From contig NZ_JALJWP010000001.1 in assembly GCF_024169245.1 (NCBI RefSeq), forward strand, positions 5,503,501-5,567,500: 64,000 nucleotides of DNA. Direction: 5' to 3'. The notes under the pieces are model-generated. The model worked only from the letters and a program-made list of their open reading frames with translations. It did not search any database and had not been told where the DNA came from. The translations under genes and the position numbers were made by a program. Below, piece by piece: positions 18,347-27,387 of this stretch (position 1 is its first letter; each line of letters starts with the position of its first letter). This DNA is from Pseudomonas koreensis. Its GTDB lineage: Bacteria > Pseudomonadota > Gammaproteobacteria > Pseudomonadales > Pseudomonadaceae.

Positions 18347-20092
18347 ATGAAACCCCATGCCACGTCCATCAACCAACGCCTGTTGCGTGGTCAGGCCCCC
18401 TCGTATGAACGTTTGCAGGCGCGCCTGGCCGAAGACGGCAGCGAACCTGCCACCGCCCCGATTGCCGTGCATTGCGGTTGGGGCCGGCTGCTGATCGGTC
18501 ACACCTTTCCCGACCCGGCGTCACTGGCGCAGGAACTGCTCAACGAGCAGCCCGGCGAGCGCGACATTGCCCTGTACGTTGCCGCACCGCAGCAGATTCT
18601 CGGCCTTGAGCCGGCTCAGCTGTTTCTCGATCCGTCCGACACCCTGCGCCTGTGGTTCAGCGATTACCGGCAGGCCACGCGGGTGTTTCGCGGCTTCCGC
18701 ATTCGTCGTGCGCAAAGCGAAACCGACTGGCAAGGCATCAACCGTTTGTATCAGGCGCGCGGCATGTTGCCGATCGATCCGCAACTGCTCACCCCGCATC
18801 ATCAGGGCGGCCCGGTGTACTGGCTGGCGGAAGACGAGGACAGCGGCGCGGTGATCGGCAGTGTCATGGGCCTCAATCATCAGAACGCCTTCAACGACCC
18901 GGAACACGGCAGCAGCCTGTGGTGCCTGGCGGTCGATCCGCATTGCTCGCGTCCGGGCGTCGGTGAAGTGCTGGTGCGGCACCTGGTCGAGCACTTCATG
19001 AGTCGCGGCCTGGCCTATCTCGACCTGTCGGTGCTGCATGACAACCGCCAGGCGAAAAACCTCTACGCCAAACTGGGTTTCCGCAACCTGCCGACCTTCG
19101 CCATCAAGCGCAAGAACGGCATCAACCAGCCGCTGTTTCTCGGTCCGGGGCCGGAGGCGAATTTCAATCCCTATGCGCGCATCATTGTCGAAGAAGCGCA
19201 TCGACGCGGCATCGACGTGCAAGTGGATGACGCCGACGCCGGGCTGTTCACCCTCAGCCATGGCGGCCGTCGCGTGCGCTGTCGCGAGTCGCTGAGCGAT
19301 CTGACCAGCGCCATCAGCATGACCCTGTGCCAGGACAAAAGCCTGACCCACAAGGTGCTGAAAGCCGCTGGTCTGAAGCTGCCGGCGCAGCAACTGGCGG
19401 GCAATGCCGACGATAATCTGGCCTTTCTCGATGAACACCAAGGGGTGGTGGTAAAGCCTCTCGACGGCGAACAGGGCCATGGCGTGGCTGTGGATCTGCG
19501 CACCATTGAAGAAGTGCAGAAGGCCATCGAAACCGCCAAGCAGTTCGACAGTCGCGTGCTGCTGGAAAGCTTCCACGAAGGCCTCGATCTACGGATTGTG
19601 GTGATTGGTTTTGAAGTGGTAGCGGCGGCGATTCGCCGTCCGGCGGAAGTGGTTGGCGACGGTCAGCATTCGATCGGTGCGCTGATCGAAGCGCAAAGCC
19701 GCCGCCGGCAAGCCGCCACCAGCGGCGAAAGCAAGATCCCGCTGGACCACGAAACCCAACGCACGCTGCATGCTGCCGGCTATGACTACAGCAGCATTCT
19801 GCCGGCCGGCGAGCATCTGTTCGTGCGGCGCACGGCCAATCTGCACACCGGCGGGACGCTGGAAGACGTGACTGACATTCTTCATCCGACCCTGGTCGAC
19901 GCGGCAGTGCGTGCGGCGCGGGCGCTGGACATTCCGATGGTCGGCCTCGATCTCATGGTGCCGGCGGCGGATCAGCCCGAGTACGTGTTCATCGAAGCCA
20001 ACGAACGTGCCGGCCTGGCCAACCACGAACCGCAGCCGACGGCGGAGCGCTTTGTCGATCTGTTGTTTCCGCATAGTCAGCCGGCTGTTTGA
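18347..20092 (+). CDS. ngg: N-acetylglutaminylglutamine synthetase (GNAT + ATP-grasp)
   Basis: The 581-residue protein joins two domains. A GNAT acetyltransferase (about residues 105-265) has LWCLAVDPHCSRPGVGEVL and a late NLYAKLGF. An ATP-grasp ligase (about 300-570) has VVKPLDGEQGHGVAVD, ESFHEGLDLRIVVIG and the metal site FIEANERAGL. It would acetylate and ligate glutamines to form the dipeptide that the upstream enzyme amidates. It starts three bases after the amidotransferase stop. I use the ATG at 18347 rather than the overlapping TTG. Confidence 0.92.
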   Translation: MKPHATSINQRLLRGQAPSYERLQARLAEDGSEPATAPIAVHCGWGRLLIGHTFPDPASLAQELLNEQPGERDIALYVAAPQQILGLEPAQLFLDPSDTLRLWFSDYRQATRVFRGFRIRRAQSETDWQGINRLYQARGMLPIDPQLLTPHHQGGPVYWLAEDEDSGAVIGSVMGLNHQNAFNDPEHGSSLWCLAVDPHCSRPGVGEVLVRHLVEHFMSRGLAYLDLSVLHDNRQAKNLYAKLGFRNLPTFAIKRKNGINQPLFLGPGPEANFNPYARIIVEEAHRRGIDVQVDDADAGLFTLSHGGRRVRCRESLSDLTSAISMTLCQDKSLTHKVLKAAGLKLPAQQLAGNADDNLAFLDEHQGVVVKPLDGEQGHGVAVDLRTIEEVQKAIETAKQFDSRVLLESFHEGLDLRIVVIGFEVVAAAIRRPAEVVGDGQHSIGALIEAQSRRRQAATSGESKIPLDHETQRTLHAAGYDYSSILPAGEHLFVRRTANLHTGGTLEDVTDILHPTLVDAAVRAARALDIPMVGLDLMVPAADQPEYVFIEANERAGLANHEPQPTAERFVDLLFPHSQPAV

Positions 20093-20100
20093 CCTTTCCT

Positions 20101-20208
20101 GATCGTTCCCACGCTCTGCGTGGGAACGCCTCATCGGACGCTCCGCGTCCATTCGAGGGACGCAGAGCGTCCCGGGCTGCATTCCCACGCAGAGCGTGGG
20201 AACGATCA
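20101..20208. repeat. ~108-bp compound palindromic element
   Basis: Outer arms GATCGTTCCCACGCTCTGCG and CGCAGAGCGTGGGAACGATC enclose two inner palindromes (GGACGCTCCGCGTCC and GGGACGCAGAGCGTCC). A near-identical copy in the opposite orientation lies at 40133-40239. This one splits the NAGGN operon between the synthetase and peptidase genes. Confidence 0.88.
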
Positions 20209-20232
20209 GTGCTCAACCCATCAGGAGTTTCC

Positions 20233-21423
20233 ATGACCACACAAATCCCTGAACCCGATCTGGCTTACCTGCAAAAAGTCCTGCTGGAAATGCTCGCGAT
20301 TCCCAGCCCCACCGGCTTCACCGACACGATCGTGCGCTACGTCGCCGAACGTCTTGAAGAGCTGGGCATTCCGTTCGAAATGACCCGGCGCGGCACCATT
20401 CGCGCCACACTGAAGGGCAAAAAGAGCAGCCCTGACCGCGCGGTGTCTGCGCACCTGGACACCATCGGCGCCGCTGTGCGTGCAGTGAAAGACAACGGTC
20501 GCCTGACCCTCGCTCCGGTCGGTTGCTGGTCGAGCCGTTTTGCCGAGGGCAGCCGGGTCAGCCTGTTTACCGACACCGGCGTGATTCGCGGCAGCGTGCT
20601 GCCGCTGATGGCCTCCGGGCATGCGTTCAATACTCAGGTCGATGAAATGCCGATCAGTTGGGATCACGTCGAACTGCGTCTGGATGCCTACTGCGCGACC
20701 AAGGCCGATTGCGAATCGCTGGGCATTCATGTCGGTGACGTGGTGGCGTTCGACCCGCTGCCGGAGTTCACCGAAAGCGGCCATATCAGCGCGCGCCACC
20801 TCGACGACAAGGCCGGCGTTGCCGCGCTGCTCGCCGCGCTCAAGGCGATTGTCGACAGCGGCCAGGAACTGAACATTGATTGCCATCCGCTGTTCACCAT
20901 CACCGAAGAAACCGGCAGTGGTGCGGCGGCGGCTTTGCCGTGGGACGTCAGCGAATTTGTCGGCATCGACATTGCGCCGGTAGCGCCAGGCCAGCATTCC
21001 AGCGAACACGCGGTGAGCGTGGCGATGCAGGACTCTGGCGGCCCTTACGACTATCACTTGTCGCGGCACTTGTTGCGCCTGGCGGGTGATCACGAATTGC
21101 CGGTGCGCCGCGACATGTTCCGCTATTACTTCAGCGATGCGCACTCGGCGGTCACCGCCGGCCACGACATCCGCACCGCCCTGCTCGCCTTCGGTTGCGA
21201 TGCCACGCACGGCTACGAACGCACGCACATCGACAGCCTGGCGGCGCTCAGCCGCTTGCTCGGCGCGTACATTCTGAGCCCGCCGGTGTTCGCCAGCGAT
21301 GCGGCCCCGGCCAATGCTTCACTGGACCGCTTCAGCCATCAGATCGAGCATGACACGCAGATGGAAAGCGAGACCCGGGTGCCGCCGGTGGACAGTCTGG
21401 TGGGGCAGCGTTCGGACAGTTGA
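20233..21423 (+). CDS. M42-family metallopeptidase of the NAGGN operon
   Basis: The 396-residue protein shows M42 (PepA-like aminopeptidase) metal and catalytic motifs: SAHLDTIGAAV near residue 75, HLDDKAGVAALLAAL near 194, the catalytic pair in ITEETGSGA near 223, and VGIDIAPVAPG and FSDAHSAVTAGHD later. Peptidases of this group accompany the two NAGGN biosynthesis genes, where they may turn over the dipeptide. CAGGAG precedes the ATG at 20233. A 108-bp palindromic element separates it from the synthetase gene, so its transcript level may differ. Confidence 0.9.
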   Translation: MTTQIPEPDLAYLQKVLLEMLAIPSPTGFTDTIVRYVAERLEELGIPFEMTRRGTIRATLKGKKSSPDRAVSAHLDTIGAAVRAVKDNGRLTLAPVGCWSSRFAEGSRVSLFTDTGVIRGSVLPLMASGHAFNTQVDEMPISWDHVELRLDAYCATKADCESLGIHVGDVVAFDPLPEFTESGHISARHLDDKAGVAALLAALKAIVDSGQELNIDCHPLFTITEETGSGAAAALPWDVSEFVGIDIAPVAPGQHSSEHAVSVAMQDSGGPYDYHLSRHLLRLAGDHELPVRRDMFRYYFSDAHSAVTAGHDIRTALLAFGCDATHGYERTHIDSLAALSRLLGAYILSPPVFASDAAPANASLDRFSHQIEHDTQMESETRVPPVDSLVGQRSDS

Positions 21424-21445
21424 ATCATTGCGCCTGGAAAACCGC

Positions 21446-21511
21446 TATCGCGAGCAGGCTCACTCCTACATTTGGAATGCGTTCCCCTGTAGGAGTGAGC
21501 CTGCTCGCGAT
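21446..21511. repeat. REPIN, GAGTGAGC-type
   Basis: TATCGCGAGCAGGCTCACTC and its inverted copy around a loop containing TTTGGAATGCGTTCCCC. It lies downstream of the M42 peptidase gene. Confidence 0.9.
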
Positions 21512-21593
21512 GGCGCCGGTCGAGGCACTACAAAAACTGGCAGGCAAAACCCAATCCCCGTAGCATCCCGACATCGATTTGACCGAGGTGCCC

Positions 21594-21821
21594 ATGCTCA
21601 TTCCCCACGACGCGCTTGAAGTCGACACCCTCACCCGCCTGATCGAGGATTTCGTCACCCGCGACGGTACCGACAACGGCGATGACACCCCGCTGGAAAC
21701 CCGCGTACTGCGGGTGCGCCAGGCATTGACCAAAGGCCAGGCACTGATCGTGTTCGACCCGGAAAGCGAACAGTGCCAGTTGATGCTCAAACACGACGTG
21801 CCCAAGCATCTGTTCGACTGA
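21594..21821 (+). CDS. YheU/UPF0270 family protein
   Basis: The 75-residue protein begins MLIPHDALEVDTLTRLIEDF and contains RVLRVRQALTKGQALIVFD, matching the short UPF0270 (YheU) family. Its function is unknown. GAGGT lies just before the ATG at 21594. It converges closely on a CsrA-family gene and the two stops are six bases apart. Confidence 0.85.
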   Translation: MLIPHDALEVDTLTRLIEDFVTRDGTDNGDDTPLETRVLRVRQALTKGQALIVFDPESEQCQLMLKHDVPKHLFD

Positions 21822-21827
21822 TAGTCG

Positions 21828-22013
21828 TCAGCCAGCCTTCGCGGCGGCCTCCTTGCGCTTGATCCGGTCATAGACCTCGGCGCGGTGCACATGGACTTTT
21901 TTCGGCGCCTCGACGCCGAAGCGCACACTGGAGCCGTTTACCGACAGAACACGCAGGGTGATGTCGTCACCGATTGAAATCAACTCACCGACCACACGGC
22001 TGAGTACAAGCAT
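21828..22013 (-). CDS. CsrA/RsmA-family post-transcriptional regulator (RsmI-like)
   Basis: The 61-residue protein starts [18 protein letters not shown] and continues with [21 protein letters not shown], the CsrA RNA-binding beta-fold including the conserved arginine-rich segment. Such proteins bind GGA motifs in mRNA leaders and control secondary metabolism, motility and stress responses under the Gac/Rsm system. The [11 protein letters not shown] start resembles the RsmI paralogue more than RsmA or RsmE, as I remember them. I start at the ATG at 22013, eight bases after AAGGA, and not at the ATG three codons earlier. Confidence 0.88.
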   Translation of the reverse strand: MLVLSRVVGELISIGDDITLRVLSVNGSSVRFGVEAPKKVHVHRAEVYDRIKRKEAAAKAG

Positions 22014-22146
22014 GGGATTCATCCTTCAGGACTGGCAAACCCTGAAGATGCGCGGCTTACAGCGGCTTCACAATGCACGACGAGCAAATCAGTCTTGCCC
22101 TACAGCCTCCCACGCCCGCAGCCGTCAGACGCTTCGCACAAAAGTA

Positions 22147-22479
22147 TCAGGCGGCGGAAAAGCGCGGCCCGAACAGAATGATGCTGGCACCGATCACGCA
22201 CAGCACCATGCCGATCCAGTCCGAGCCCAGCGGGCGTACCCGTTCGACCACCGCCAGCCAACCAATCGAAGCAACGATGTAGATGCCGCCATACGCGGCA
22301 TAGGCGCGCCCGGCGTAGGCCGCTTCAACACGGGTCAGCAATAGCGCGAACACGGTCAGACTGAGCAGCGCGGGAATCACCCACAACGCACTCTTGCCCT
22401 GGCGCAGCCACATGTAGAAAGCAAAACAGCCGGCAATTTCGAACAGCGCCGCAAGGAAGAACCACAGGTAATTGAGCAT
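22147..22479 (-). CDS. YnfA-family (UPF0060) membrane protein
   Basis: The 110-residue protein has four membrane helices. It starts [19 protein letters not shown] and contains [19 protein letters not shown], typical of the YnfA family. This family resembles small multidrug-resistance proteins and its substrate is uncertain. It is a single gene with its own upstream gap of about 60 bases before the SDR gene. Confidence 0.88.
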   Translation of the reverse strand: MLNYLWFFLAALFEIAGCFAFYMWLRQGKSALWVIPALLSLTVFALLLTRVEAAYAGRAYAAYGGIYIVASIGWLAVVERVRPLGSDWIGMVLCVIGASIILFGPRFSAA

Positions 22480-22542
22480 GAACGCGTCTCGACAGGGTGA
22501 CCATGGCGGCCACCCTAACCACGCGGCGGGTCACGAACAAGA

Positions 22543-23358
22543 TCAAGCGTTGTTTTGTTTGGCCTTGGCGCGCATTTTCTCGGCCATTGAAGTCATCTCG
22601 TTGTAGAGCAGTTGCGGATTCTTCTGTTTCAGCGCCCAGGCCATGCGCCCTTGTTCGTGGGGCAGAATCATGAATTCGCCGGCGGCGACTTGCTGGTAGA
22701 TGTAGTCCGCGATGTCCGCTGCACTGATCGGCGAACTTTCCAGCAACTTGCCGACCTGCGCTTTCATTGCCGGGGTCGGCCCGCGGAAAGAATCGAGCAA
22801 GTTGGTCTGGAAGAACGATGGACAGACCACATGCACCGCCACTTCCTGCTGCGCCAGTTCGATCAACAGACTTTCCGACAACGCCACCACGCCAGCCTTG
22901 GCCACGTTGTAGTTGCTCATCGCCGGGCCTTGCATCAGTGCGGCCATGGAGGCGATGTTGATGATCTTGCCCTTGCTCTGTTCCAGCAGCGGCAAGAACG
23001 CCTTGCAGCCTTTGACCACGCCCATCAGGTTGATCGCGATCTGCCAGTCCCAGTCTTCCAGGGACAGTTCGCTGAAGAATCCGCCCGAGGCGACCCCGGC
23101 ATTGTTGACGATGATGTCGATGCCGCCGAGCTTCTCTTCACAGGCCTGAGCGAAGGCGGTGAGCTGGCTGTAATCGCGCACGTCACAGCGCTGGATGAAA
23201 CCCTCACCGCCCGCCTCGCGCACCAGTTTCAGGGTTTCCTGCAGGCCGGGTTCACTGACATCGGACAAGGCCAGCCGCCAGCCTTCACGGGCCCAGCGCA
23301 GCGCGATTTCGCGACCCAGGCCTGAGCCTGCACCAGTGATCATCATGCGATTTTGCAT
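22543..23358 (-). CDS. SDR family NAD(P)-dependent oxidoreductase
   Basis: The 271-residue protein has the classical SDR layout: cofactor motif MITGAGSGLGREI at the N-terminus, NNAGVASGG near residue 90, the active-site Ser region IASMAALMQGPAMSNY, and the catalytic Tyr/Lys in YNVAK. The substrate cannot be assigned. I use the ATG at 23358, directly before the cofactor motif. An upstream extension lacks family character. Confidence 0.88.
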   Translation of the reverse strand: MQNRMMITGAGSGLGREIALRWAREGWRLALSDVSEPGLQETLKLVREAGGEGFIQRCDVRDYSQLTAFAQACEEKLGGIDIIVNNAGVASGGFFSELSLEDWDWQIAINLMGVVKGCKAFLPLLEQSKGKIINIASMAALMQGPAMSNYNVAKAGVVALSESLLIELAQQEVAVHVVCPSFFQTNLLDSFRGPTPAMKAQVGKLLESSPISAADIADYIYQQVAAGEFMILPHEQGRMAWALKQKNPQLLYNEMTSMAEKMRAKAKQNNA

Positions 23359-23689
23359 AGCGGACAGCCTTGTTGTTCCGGGAGAGATGCGCCGAGTGTA
23401 GCGAAGGTTCCACTGCCGCCCACGCTCCATCCAATTGCTGAATGGAGGATCAAAAGATTGCAGCCCCCGCCAACTTCGCCATCCAATCCTGTAGGAGCTG
23501 ACGAGTGCAACGAGGCTGCGATCTTTTCGCTGGAAAGGAAATAACAGAGCAATCCAAATACATTAAAAAAACATTGAATTTTTTTTCATTCGCGCAAGTC
23601 GGAACATGTAAGCCGGCTGGAATTTAGTTGCTATCCAGCTGCCCACTGAGCGTCAAGACTCTTCCAGACTCTGAACAAGGAAATCACCC
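23359..23689. other. intergenic region with degenerate REP
   Basis: 331 bases without a gene separate the divergent SDR and DUF3309 genes. A decayed GCAGC-type REP pair lies at about 23453-23530 (AAAAGATTGCAGCC ... GGCTGCGATCTTT). The stretch 23545-23590 is markedly AT-rich and is the best candidate for the DUF3309 promoter. Confidence 0.55.
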
Positions 23690-23842
23690 ATGGGCACAAT
23701 TCTAATCATCATCCTGATCCTGTTGCTGATCGGTGGTCTGCCGGTCTTCCCGCACTCCAGAAGTTGGGGTTATGGCCCGTCGGGCATTATCGGCGTGGTG
23801 TTGGTCGTGCTGCTGGTGCTGTTGTTACTCGGCAAGATATGA
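23690..23842 (+). CDS. DUF3309 small membrane protein
   Basis: This 50-residue protein reads MGTILIIILILLLIGGLPVF, then HSRSWGYGPSGIIGV, then a second hydrophobic helix ending LLLLGKI. It fits the short two-helix DUF3309 family, often called stress-linked in pseudomonads, though its function is not known. AAGGAAA lies seven bases before the ATG. A strong terminator follows 15 bases after the stop, which supports a real single-gene transcript. Confidence 0.85.
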   Translation: MGTILIIILILLLIGGLPVFPHSRSWGYGPSGIIGVVLVVLLVLLLLGKI

Positions 23843-23856
23843 AGATTTGAAGCTGT

Positions 23857-23893
23857 AAAAAAAAGAGGCCCTTTTTCAAGGGCCTCTTTTTTA
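23857..23893. terminator. bidirectional intrinsic terminator
   Basis: AAAAAAGAGGCCCTT, a short loop, AAGGGCCTCTTTTTT: a stem with A and T tracts on both sides. It serves the DUF3309 gene on the plus strand and the LtaS-like gene on the minus strand. Confidence 0.9.
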
Positions 23894-23915
23894 TTGCGCG
23901 GAATTTACCGAGTCA

Positions 23916-26009
23916 TCAGTCCGGCTTGCCGTGAATCACACCGGCGGTGTTGTCGAGCAGGCTCTTGGTCGCGGTTTGCAGGAACGCCTCGAGCTTGAGT
24001 TTAAGTTCGGCGGTACGCGGCGCATTCGGCACGACTTCAGCGTGCGGATTGGCACCGAGTTGGTATTGCCAGATTTTCGGGCCCATGTCCTTGTCGCGCG
24101 GCAGCACCAGAATCTGGTCGGCGGTGACGATGGCGGTAGTCTGCTCGCTGCCCGATGGCTTGATCACACCGAAACCGGTGTCGCCCTGCGGCAGGTTGAG
24201 CAGGTCACGCCCCCAGCACTGGTGACGCACTTCACCACCGAGACGGCCCATGATGGTCGGTACGATGTCGATCTGCGTGCCCACGGTGTGGTCACGGGCA
24301 CCGAACTTCTGCTGGATGCCCGGAGCGATCATCAGCATCGGCACGTTGAAGCGGCCCAGGTCCATTTCAGTGATCTGGCGCTCGTTGCCGAAGCCGTGGT
24401 CGCCGACGATGACGAACAGGGTTTCGTTGAAGTACTTCTCTTTGCGCGCCTTCTCGAAGAACTGGCCGAGCGCCCAGTCGGAGTAACGCATGGCGGTCAG
24501 GTGTTCGTTGAGGCTGCCACGGTCAGTCACGCGCTCGACCGGCAATGGCGTCGGCAAGGCGTACGGCGTGTGGTTGGACAGGGTTTGCAGCAACGCGTAG
24601 AACGGCTTGCCGTTTTCCCGCGCCTTGAGCTCCTGCAGGCCACGATCGAACATGTCCTGGTCGGACACGCCCCAGGTCGGATCGGAGAACACCGGATTGA
24701 CGAAGTCATTACGGCCAACGAAGTTGGTCATGCCCTGGTTGCTGAAGAAGCCCGACTGGTTGTCCCAGGCGAAATCGCCGTTGTAGACGTACACGTCGTC
24801 GTAATCGCGGGCACTGAGCACCTGCGGCAGACCGGACAGCTTGTGGCTGCCTTCCGGGGTCTGCATCAGGTATTCGAAACCTGGCAGGTTCGGGAAGCAG
24901 GCCATGGTCGCAAACATGCCCTGGTGAGTGTGGGTGCCGTTGGAGAAGAAACGGTCGAACAGCAGGCCTTCCTTCGACAGTTTGTCCAGGTAAGGCGTGA
25001 TGTTGCCCGGAGCACCCAAGGCGCCAACCGAGTGACCGGCCATGCTTTCCATGAGGATCACGACGACATTCTTGATCGGCAGGGATTTGTCGGCTGGCGG
25101 CATGTAATCACGGCGCACGGCGGCAATATCGGCGTCGACCAGTTTGTCGTCAGGCATCAGCAGCATGTCACGCACGATTTTCTGCGCCTGTTCCTGCGGC
25201 AGCGTGGCTTTCCAGATATTGTCGCGATCTTCGCCCATGCGCGACTTGGCGGCCTCGATCAGCGACAGCGTGGCGTTGAGACCGAGCTGGTTGGCGAAGT
25301 TGGAATCGGTGGTGTACACGTCACCCCAGCGCATTGGCGGGCCTTGACGCAGGGTGCCACGGGCGGCGACCACGCAGATCAACAGGCAGACCACGAACAC
25401 CGCCAGACGCGTGTACCACGGTGCAACCTGACGGGAGCTGACGCTGCCGCCGCTGAACGGCCCGCGCGGACGGGTGGCACGGTCGGCGCCCTTGAACGCC
25501 AGGGTCAGAATCACCGTGCCGATCGCCCACGCCAGCAGGTAGCGCACCACCGGGAAACCGTACCAGAGCATGCTCATCACGGTTTTCGGATCTTCTCTCA
25601 CATATTGGAACACCAGACCGTTGAGGCGCTGGTGAAACTCGCGGTAGAAGTCCATCTCCATCAGGCCGAGGAACAGCGCAATGCTCGAGGCGATGGTCAG
25701 CCACAGGCGAAAGAAGCCGCGCGCGGCCATGGCCCGGGCGCTGAACAGCGCCAGCACCAGCGGAATGCTCAGGTAAACCACCAGGCGCAGGTCAAAACGC
25801 AAGCCATTGACGAACGCTTCAAGGAAGGTCGCGGCCGGGGTGTCGAGGATCATCTCGCGGTTGTAGACCAGCAGCGCGAGGCGCAGCGCGGAAAACATGA
25901 CCATCATGACCAGTGCGCACAGCAGCGTGTAGGCCAGATGCGATTTGACGGTCGGTTGCAGCAGGCGAGCAGAAGATCGCTGCTGATTCAGGGCGTCCGG
26001 GTTTGCCAT
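23916..26009 (-). CDS. LtaS-like phosphoglycerol transferase / sulfatase-fold membrane enzyme
   Basis: The 697-residue protein has about five N-terminal membrane helices (residues 25-190), then a periplasmic sulfatase-fold domain. It contains VVVILMESMAGHSVGALG, the candidate catalytic Thr region SNGTHTHQGMFATM, and late metal motifs IVGDHGFGNE. LtaS and OpgB enzymes move phosphoglycerol onto teichoic acid or osmoregulated periplasmic glucans. In a Gram-negative the glucan role is more likely, which is inference. It is a single gene ending at a bidirectional terminator. Confidence 0.87.
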   Translation of the reverse strand: MANPDALNQQRSSARLLQPTVKSHLAYTLLCALVMMVMFSALRLALLVYNREMILDTPAATFLEAFVNGLRFDLRLVVYLSIPLVLALFSARAMAARGFFRLWLTIASSIALFLGLMEMDFYREFHQRLNGLVFQYVREDPKTVMSMLWYGFPVVRYLLAWAIGTVILTLAFKGADRATRPRGPFSGGSVSSRQVAPWYTRLAVFVVCLLICVVAARGTLRQGPPMRWGDVYTTDSNFANQLGLNATLSLIEAAKSRMGEDRDNIWKATLPQEQAQKIVRDMLLMPDDKLVDADIAAVRRDYMPPADKSLPIKNVVVILMESMAGHSVGALGAPGNITPYLDKLSKEGLLFDRFFSNGTHTHQGMFATMACFPNLPGFEYLMQTPEGSHKLSGLPQVLSARDYDDVYVYNGDFAWDNQSGFFSNQGMTNFVGRNDFVNPVFSDPTWGVSDQDMFDRGLQELKARENGKPFYALLQTLSNHTPYALPTPLPVERVTDRGSLNEHLTAMRYSDWALGQFFEKARKEKYFNETLFVIVGDHGFGNERQITEMDLGRFNVPMLMIAPGIQQKFGARDHTVGTQIDIVPTIMGRLGGEVRHQCWGRDLLNLPQGDTGFGVIKPSGSEQTTAIVTADQILVLPRDKDMGPKIWQYQLGANPHAEVVPNAPRTAELKLKLEAFLQTATKSLLDNTAGVIHGKPD

Positions 26010-26278
26010 GTCGTTTTAGGACCCATTGGAAGTTGAAGTTGCAAAAATACAGCGGCGCCAGGCCCTCTATTGGTCATTCCAGACCCCGGGGCGTGCGCGG
26101 TGCGCAAATGTTGCACGATCGTTCACACCATTGCCATTGATTACTGCCCTGCTCTTCGAGACTTTCATTCAAAGGGCAGGCAGCGCTGTAGCAGGCAACA
26201 AGTGCGGGCGAATTGTCTTGAAGGCTTTGTGAAAATTTCGTGCAACGCATATCTGGAAATACAATTTAGAGACAAAAC
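26010..26278. other. upstream region of the LtaS-like gene
   Basis: This stretch has no supported gene. A plus-strand open frame (26070-26435) runs into the antisense of the START gene and has no ribosome-binding site or family signature. The region must hold the LtaS-like gene promoter, but I cannot place it. Confidence 0.4.
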
Positions 26279-26307
26279 AAAACGCCCCGAACCGGTCGGG
26301 GCGTTTT
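26279..26307 (-). terminator. intrinsic terminator of the START-domain gene
   Basis: AAAACGCCCCGA and TCGGGGCGTTTT form a perfect 12-bp stem, followed on the minus strand by TTTGTTTTGTC. It lies 17 bases after the START gene stop. Confidence 0.88.
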
Positions 26308-26323
26308 GTCTACAGCGAATTGA

Positions 26324-26929
26324 TTATTTCTCGGCGCGTTGTTTCAGCGCTTTCAGGGTATTGAATGGCGCATCAACGACAAACTTGTTGGCGACCATCG
26401 CTGGAACGCTGCCGCCTGGCTCGGTGTGCACTTGATAGGTCACTTCGACCTGATCGCCTTTAGGCACAAACTTCCAGAAACCCTTGACCTGCTGAACCCG
26501 CACGAAACCTTTTTCTTCCGGCAGATAGGTCGGCACGCCTTCAAGGTTGCGGGTCAGGCTGCCATCGGTGCCTTCAACGGTAGTGATCTTCAACACCGAA
26601 TCACGCGAGGTCACTGGCCACGGCGTATTGAACTGAGTATAGGTCCAGCTCTGATCGCCCTCATGTTTGAGCAGCTTCTGGGACTTGCACTCGTAGATCC
26701 AGGCGCAGGCGCCGGAGACGTCTTCCTGCAAAGCGCGCAATTTAGCGATGGTGGTCTTCATCAGCGCGACGCCCTGATAGGACTTGTAGTCAGACCCGGG
26801 TATTTCACTCAGGGAAACCTTGATGCCGTCTTCGTTCTTGGCGACTTTCCAGTCTTCCGCCTGGGCGGCCGAAGTGGCGAGTACGGCAGTCAGACCACAC
26901 AACACAGCGATACGGTGCAGCGAACCCAT
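26324..26929 (-). CDS. periplasmic START-domain lipid-binding protein
   Basis: The 201-residue product starts MGSLHRIAVLCGLTAVLATS, a signal peptide cleaved after AAQA. The mature part has a START-like fold: EDWKVAKNEDGIKVS, then WTYTQFNTPWPVTSRDSV, GFWKFVPKGDQVEVTYQVH and PFNTLKALKQ. START domains bind lipids in a hydrophobic tunnel. The ligand is unknown. I chose the ATG at 26929, since the longer frame adds 13 non-signal residues. Confidence 0.85.
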   Translation of the reverse strand: MGSLHRIAVLCGLTAVLATSAAQAEDWKVAKNEDGIKVSLSEIPGSDYKSYQGVALMKTTIAKLRALQEDVSGACAWIYECKSQKLLKHEGDQSWTYTQFNTPWPVTSRDSVLKITTVEGTDGSLTRNLEGVPTYLPEEKGFVRVQQVKGFWKFVPKGDQVEVTYQVHTEPGGSVPAMVANKFVVDAPFNTLKALKQRAEK

Positions 26930-26969
26930 AGTGTTATTCCTTATTGTTGAAGTTCCGTTGGTGAACACA

Positions 26970-27224
26970 TCACGCCGCCGTCATCTGCTCCCACCAGCCG
27001 ATCAATCTGATCGCTTCTTCCGAGCTGCCGCCGCAGACCTCGACATCCGCAGCGAAGCCCGAGCAAACAGCCGGACGTTCCGGGCGGCCGAAAATGCTGC
27101 ACAGGTTATCGACCGACAGTTGCACGCAACGTTCGCCGGCGGGTTTGCCGTCGGGCATGCCGGGGATCGGTGAACTGATGGAGGGGGCAATGCAGCAAGC
27201 GCCACAGCCTTCGCGGCATTTCAT
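26970..27224 (-). CDS. YkgJ-family cysteine-cluster protein
   Basis: The 84-residue protein begins MKCREGCGACCIAPSISSP and has further cysteines in RCVQLSVDNLC and VCSGF. This pattern (CxxxCxxCC with later Cys) defines the YkgJ/UPF0153 family, thought to bind zinc or an iron-sulfur cluster. The start at 27224 places the cluster at the N-terminus as in relatives. A longer frame upstream lacks support. Confidence 0.85.
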   Translation of the reverse strand: MKCREGCGACCIAPSISSPIPGMPDGKPAGERCVQLSVDNLCSIFGRPERPAVCSGFAADVEVCGGSSEEAIRLIGWWEQMTAA

Positions 27225-27387
27225 GACGTACAGATCCTCGCGACGGGCGATGTGTAAAGAGACGGGGAACAGAGTAACCGCTAAAACGGCTGTTTCAAAT
27301 TGCTGCAAGCGGGTTTTCAACGATAAGTAAAAGTGACCGGGCAGTCTCCGACGAAGCGTCTGCCCTGCGCATCACAGATGGCCTGTT

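Noticed and set aside
16592..18502. 636-codon minus-strand open frame
   Set aside because: It is antisense to the amidotransferase gene, with repetitive Gln/His/Arg content and no recognisable domain.
23931..26036. 701-codon plus-strand open frame
   Set aside because: It lies antisense to the LtaS-like gene. It has no ribosome-binding site or family signature, and its composition is that of a GC-rich shadow frame.
27338..27364. hairpin GGGCAGTCTCC..GCGTCTGCCC
   Set aside because: The stem is only six base pairs and no T tract follows on either strand. It is not enough for a terminator call.
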